DNA of 51,653 nucleotides. Source: Ruminococcaceae bacterium UBA1767 (GTDB lineage Bacteria > Bacillota > Clostridia > Oscillospirales > Acutalibacteraceae). The notes under the pieces were generated by a model. It made no database searches. It had not been told where the DNA came from and was given only the letters and a program-made list of their open reading frames with translations. The DNA is taken from NCBI GenBank assembly GCA_002315505.1, contig DCGX01000049.1, forward strand, positions 1 through 51,653. The letters are read 5' to 3'. The translations under genes were made by a program, and so were the position numbers. Shown here in pieces: positions 48,859-51,653 of the stretch. Position 1 is the stretch's first letter, and each line of letters begins with the position of its first letter.

Positions 48859-49783
48859 TTCCGTAAAATGAATTTTTTATCATTGTATAAACCTTGATAA
48901 GCTCTTCAATTCCGTCGTCGAGCGAATATTTTGTTTCAAAGCCCATATCCTTGATTCGCTGATTTGAAACGATGTAATTTCTCTTGTCGGGGTCGGAATT
49001 TATTTCGGACTCAAGATATGCGAAGCTCGGTATGTGCTTTTTAATAACCTCGCAAAGCTCGAGCTTTGACATATTAGCTTCGTCAAGACCGCAGTTGTAG
49101 GTTCTGCCCTTCATTTTATCAAAATTTTCCATTGCGAAAATCAATGCTCCTGCGGCATCCCTAACGTGAAGATAATTTCTCATGAACCTGCCTTCAAACA
49201 CAACAACGGATTTGTCAAAAACCGCACGATATACAAAGTCGTTAACAAGCAAATCCGTGCGCATTCTCGGTGAAGCACCGAAAAGTGTTGCAAAACGGAA
49301 TGCTATCGAATTGCCTGCTTCAAGGACGGCTTTCTCAGCCGCCATTTTTGTCTTTCCGTAAAGTGAAATCGGTGTTATCGGAGAATCCTCCGTGCAGAAG
49401 GTTTCGCCCTGTCCGAGACCGTAGCCGCTGTTGGTACAGGGGAAGATAATTTTCTGCGACGGCTCACGCATTTCAATAATATTTAATACTGCATTGAGAT
49501 TTGTTTCTGTCGCCATAATTATATTTTTGTCGCAAATCGGGAAACCGACCAATGCTGCAAGTGGGAAGATGACATCCTTGTTCTTTATTGCATTGCGGAG
49601 CACTTCCTTGTCGGTAACATCACCGTTAATTACGTGAAATGTATCATAGGAGCAGCAACCTATGAGTGAGGATTGCTTATATAAAAACGAGTCGAGAACT
49701 GTGACATCGTGTCCTTTTTCAAGCAACAGAGGCACTAATACAGAACCGATATAGCCTGCACCGCCTGTAACAAGTATTTTCAT
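48851..49783 (-). CDS. NAD-dependent sugar-nucleotide epimerase/dehydratase
   Basis: A 310-aa extended SDR. G-G-A-G-Y-I-G-S at 7-14 binds NAD, N-G-D-V-T-D lies near 53, and the catalytic Thr-Asn-Ser triad (C-T-N-S-G-Y-G) lies near 116-122 with Y-G-K-T-K near 142-146. A C-terminal sugar-binding part includes R-N-Y-L-H-V-R-D. It resembles GDP- or UDP-sugar 4-epimerases and 4,6-dehydratases. With a GDP-heptose type gene divergent from it, a GDP-heptose derivative is a reasonable substrate; that is inference. GGAGTG precedes the ATG. Confidence 0.87.
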   Translation of the reverse strand: MKILVTGGAGYIGSVLVPLLLEKGHDVTVLDSFLYKQSSLIGCCSYDTFHVINGDVTDKEVLRNAIKNKDVIFPLAALVGFPICDKNIIMATETNLNAVLNIIEMREPSQKIIFPCTNSGYGLGQGETFCTEDSPITPISLYGKTKMAAEKAVLEAGNSIAFRFATLFGASPRMRTDLLVNDFVYRAVFDKSVVVFEGRFMRNYLHVRDAAGALIFAMENFDKMKGRTYNCGLDEANMSKLELCEVIKKHIPSFAYLESEINSDPDKRNYIVSNQRIKDMGFETKYSLDDGIEELIKVYTMIKNSFYGNV

Positions 49784-49815
49784 TTTGCACCACTCCTTTG
49801 TTAACTTTTTAAGTA

Positions 49816-49830
49816 TAACACAATGTGTTA
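49816..49830. promoter_or_regulatory. Palindrome in the divergent promoter region
   Basis: TAACACAATGTGTTA, a 7-1-7 perfect inverted repeat. It overlaps the spacer of a likely minus-strand promoter with extended -10 TATACT (49817-49812) and could be a shared operator for the sugar genes on both sides. Confidence 0.45.
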
Positions 49831-49856
49831 AAAAAATCTATAAATTTTAATGATAA

Positions 49857-49885
49857 TTGAATTTAATGAAAATATATGATAAAAT
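49857..49885 (+). promoter_or_regulatory. Promoter of the guanylyltransferase-phosphatase gene
   Basis: TTGAAT (49857-49862), 17 bases, TAAAAT (49880-49885). Confidence 0.6.
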
Positions 49886-49905
49886 ACAATCAAGGTGGTG
49901 AAGGT

Positions 49906-51165
49906 ATGAAAGCTGTAATCCTTGCAGGCGGATATGGTACACGTATAAAAGAAATGTGTGCCGACCTGCCCAAGCCGATGCTGAAGCTCGGAGAAAAGCC
50001 GATTTTACTTCGGCAGATTGAAACACTTAAAAAAGAGGGGATATTCGATTTTGTTCTGATAACTCACTTTATGCACGAAAAAATCGAAGAGTATTTCGGT
50101 GACGGAAGTGACTTCGGGGTGAATATCTCATATTATTATGAGGAGAAGCCACTCGGCACGGCAGGAGCATTGTTCAGACTCGGATTGAATGAAGACTTCC
50201 TTTTGTGCAACGGAGATTTGCTTTTTGATTTTAATTTAAAGAAATTTTCCGATTTCCATAAAAATAATAACAGTCTGATTACACTTTTTACTCATCCGAG
50301 CACACATCCGTTTGATAGCTCATTGGTTGTAACTGATGATGATAATCGTGTAAAAGCCATAGTGAAAGCAAACGAAAACGAATATTATCAGAATCTCTGC
50401 AATGCAGGAATTGAGCTTGTTTCACCCGAAATATTCGAGCTTGTCCATTTTGAAGAATATGCTGATTTTGATAAGGATATTGTATCCGGGCTTATAAAAA
50501 CAAATCGCATTTTCAGCTATAAAAGTTCAGAATATGTGCTTGATGTCGGCACTCCCGAAAGACTCATTAAGGCTGAGCTTGATATTGAAAAAAATGCGGT
50601 CGGACGTAAATATTCAACCTTGCCGCAAAAAGCAGTTTTTCTCGACAGAGACGGCACTATAAACGTCGATAAGGGATATATCAATGACCCCGAGGAAATC
50701 GTTTTGCTTAACGGCTCGGCCGAAGCAATTAACATTTTTCACGAGCTTGGCTTTTTGATAATTCTGATAACAAATCAGCCTGTTATCGCAAGAGGAGATT
50801 GCTCCTTTGAACAGCTGAAAATAATACACAATAAGCTCGAAGTCGAGCTTGGAAAAAGCGGTGCATATCTTGACGGAATATACTTCTGTCCTCATCATCC
50901 CGACAGCGGATTTGACGGGGAGGTTAAGGAGCTGAAAATAGCCTGCAAATGCAGAAAGCCAGAGCCGGGACTTATCTTGAGAGCGCAGAAGGATTTTAAT
51001 ATTGATTTGTCGGTATCATATATGGTCGGTGACAAAATGACGGATGTTCAGGCTGCAATTAATGCAGGCTGTAAGCCGGTTTTGATATCGCAGGATAATG
51101 TGACAGACAGTGCGGAAGTGTACCCGTCATTAATTGAATTTTCAAAGAAAATATCATTTGAATAA
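49906..51165 (+). CDS. Fusion of HddC-like heptose-1-P guanylyltransferase and GmhB-like heptose bisphosphate phosphatase
   Basis: A 419-aa two-domain protein. The ATG at 49906 has GGTGGTGAAGG upstream; an in-frame ATG at 49876 lacks one and falls in the promoter. Residues 1-230 are a nucleotidyltransferase (A-V-I-L-A-G-G-Y-G-T-R, L-P-K-P-M-L, E-K-P-L-G-T-A-G-A-L, C-N-G-D). Residues 240-419 are a HAD phosphatase with F-L-D-R-D-G-T-I-N, the GmhB zinc site (C-P-H-H-P-D and C-K-C-R-K-P-E-P-G) and G-D-K-M-T-D. In the GDP-D-glycero-D-manno-heptose route the phosphatase removes the 7-phosphate and the transferase adds GMP. Fusing both on one chain skips the order kinase-phosphatase-transferase. Heptose in a Gram-positive points to S-layer or capsule glycan. 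Confidence 0.87.
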   Translation: MKAVILAGGYGTRIKEMCADLPKPMLKLGEKPILLRQIETLKKEGIFDFVLITHFMHEKIEEYFGDGSDFGVNISYYYEEKPLGTAGALFRLGLNEDFLLCNGDLLFDFNLKKFSDFHKNNNSLITLFTHPSTHPFDSSLVVTDDDNRVKAIVKANENEYYQNLCNAGIELVSPEIFELVHFEEYADFDKDIVSGLIKTNRIFSYKSSEYVLDVGTPERLIKAELDIEKNAVGRKYSTLPQKAVFLDRDGTINVDKGYINDPEEIVLLNGSAEAINIFHELGFLIILITNQPVIARGDCSFEQLKIIHNKLEVELGKSGAYLDGIYFCPHHPDSGFDGEVKELKIACKCRKPEPGLILRAQKDFNIDLSVSYMVGDKMTDVQAAINAGCKPVLISQDNVTDSAEVYPSLIEFSKKISFE

Positions 51166-51166
51166 T

Positions 51167-51199
51167 AAAAACGAGCCGTTTTTCGACTCGTTTATTTTT
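51167..51199. terminator. Bidirectional terminator between convergent genes
   Basis: AAACGAG pairs with CTCGTTT around CCGTTTTTCGA, with T-rich ends on the plus strand and A/T-rich on the other. Confidence 0.65.
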
Positions 51200-51653
51200 A
51201 TGCCCACAGCTTTTTTAATTTTTCGATATCACTGATTAAATTATCGGGATTATTATCCTGCGTGAATTCAATGATAAGATTGTTTTGAAAATTCAATTCC
51301 TTTAGCCAGGACAGTATTTTTTCGATGTATTTTCTGTCCTGTGTGTAACCCTCCTGGAATTTTATAAGCTCCGAGAAGGACAAGTGAACATCCTGCACGT
51401 AAGGAAAAAGTGTAAAGAGCTTTTCACGGTCACTGTCTTCATCGTGATACCAGGATTGGTAGTATGTTCTCACGTTCTTTCTGCCGACATCGCTCAGAAA
51501 TCTCATCGAGCTTTCGGTTAAATCATTGTAGGTGTGATGATGGCATTCATGGCAGATTACAAGTCCGTACTTCTCGGCAGTATCAGCCATGCTTTTTGCA
51601 TCTTCGACAAGAGAAAAATATTCCTCCTCGCTCGTTTCTTCACTTCCCTTTGT
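51198..51653 (-). CDS. Xylose-isomerase-like TIM barrel protein, C-terminal part (runs off the right edge)
   Basis: The frame is open for 151 codons up to the last base of the window, with the N-terminus outside. It reads V-I-C-H-E-C-H-H-H-T-Y-N-D, then Q-S-W-Y-H-D-E, V-Q-D-V-H-L-S-F and I-E-F-T-Q-D-N. This order (metal-binding H-E/H, W-Y, H-x-S/H-L-S, final E) is that of the AP-endonuclease-2/sugar isomerase family, as in the protein at 40214-41068. It is in the nucleotide-sugar region and may supply or modify the sugar precursor; the exact reaction is unknown. Confidence 0.7.
   Translation of the reverse strand, partial: TKGSEETSEEEYFSLVEDAKSMADTAEKYGLVICHECHHHTYNDLTESSMRFLSDVGRKNVRTYYQSWYHDEDSDREKLFTLFPYVQDVHLSFSELIKFQEGYTQDRKYIEKILSWLKELNFQNNLIIEFTQDNNPDNLISDIEKLKKLWA

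Overview
The window looks like chromosomal DNA of an uncultured Firmicute of the class Clostridia, most likely a gut or rumen Oscillospirales/Ruminococcaceae relative. The base composition is moderately AT-rich, ribosome-binding sites are strong AGGAGG types, and the promoters read as TTGACA-17-TATAAT. The gene content is typical of that group: a type 2 ArgC pathway, an ECF vitamin transporter, secreted polysaccharide-active enzymes, a TnpV protein and large-serine-recombinase remnants. This placement is inference from gene style; no rRNA or marker gene is present.

Layout. (1) 1-7.2 kb is mobile-element territory: the start of a DUF927-like protein, a small element protein, a large QDE-1/RDR-type two-barrel RNA polymerase homologue with an unknown partner gene, a TnpV protein, a 5'-truncated DUF4417 gene, a decayed KilA-N gene and a truncated second TnpV. 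(2) 7.2-9.9 kb: a MATE exporter and a small membrane protein, divergent from a LysR regulator. (3) 10.2-18.3 kb, minus strand: one operon behind a consensus promoter and a cobalamin riboswitch. It encodes a small DNA-binding-like protein, a large secreted DUF4430/Big2 protein, a secreted PQQ-like propeller, EcfT, a double EcfA ATPase, an EcfS component and a DUF4430 lipoprotein, and reads as a surface-capture-plus-ECF uptake system for corrinoids. (4) 18.9-30.6 kb: an AraC regulator facing a secreted double beta-helix protein, a cytosolic/secreted esterase pair, an uncharacterised secreted protein, a beta-lactamase-fold hydrolase and a GH106-like glycosidase. This looks like a locus for pectin-like, rhamnose-containing glycans. 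(5) 31-35.4 kb: HlyIII, a PHP phosphoesterase, an XRE regulator, CdsA and a TetR regulator. (6) 35.7-43.2 kb: a second beta-lactamase-fold protein, a large unknown secreted protein, a sugar-phosphate isomerase-like TIM barrel and a PL8-type polysaccharide lyase. (7) 43.3-47.6 kb: argC-argJ-argB-argD, from N-acetylglutamate to N-acetylornithine with acetyl recycling. (8) 47.6-51.65 kb: nucleotide-sugar genes, including a fused HddC-like guanylyltransferase/GmhB-like phosphatase that points to a GDP-heptose glycan.

Three things stand out. The first is the RDR-type polymerase: it carries the DGxG, FQIR...KG and RNP...DFDGD motifs of eukaryotic RNA-dependent RNA polymerases, and a fragment of a second, divergent copy lies 26 kb away. 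The second is a perfect 145-bp direct repeat (6870-7014 and 30981-31125) that includes the 3' end of the HlyIII gene. It brackets a 24-kb segment whose outer ends are pieces of TnpV and of the second polymerase, so that segment may have been inserted as a unit. The third is a dispersed family of 82-nt tRNA-Ala-like sequences with an enlarged D arm (18548, 24147, 35490 and a decayed copy ending at 33407). Each is followed by its own intrinsic terminator, and three of the four also by the tail of a serine recombinase gene.
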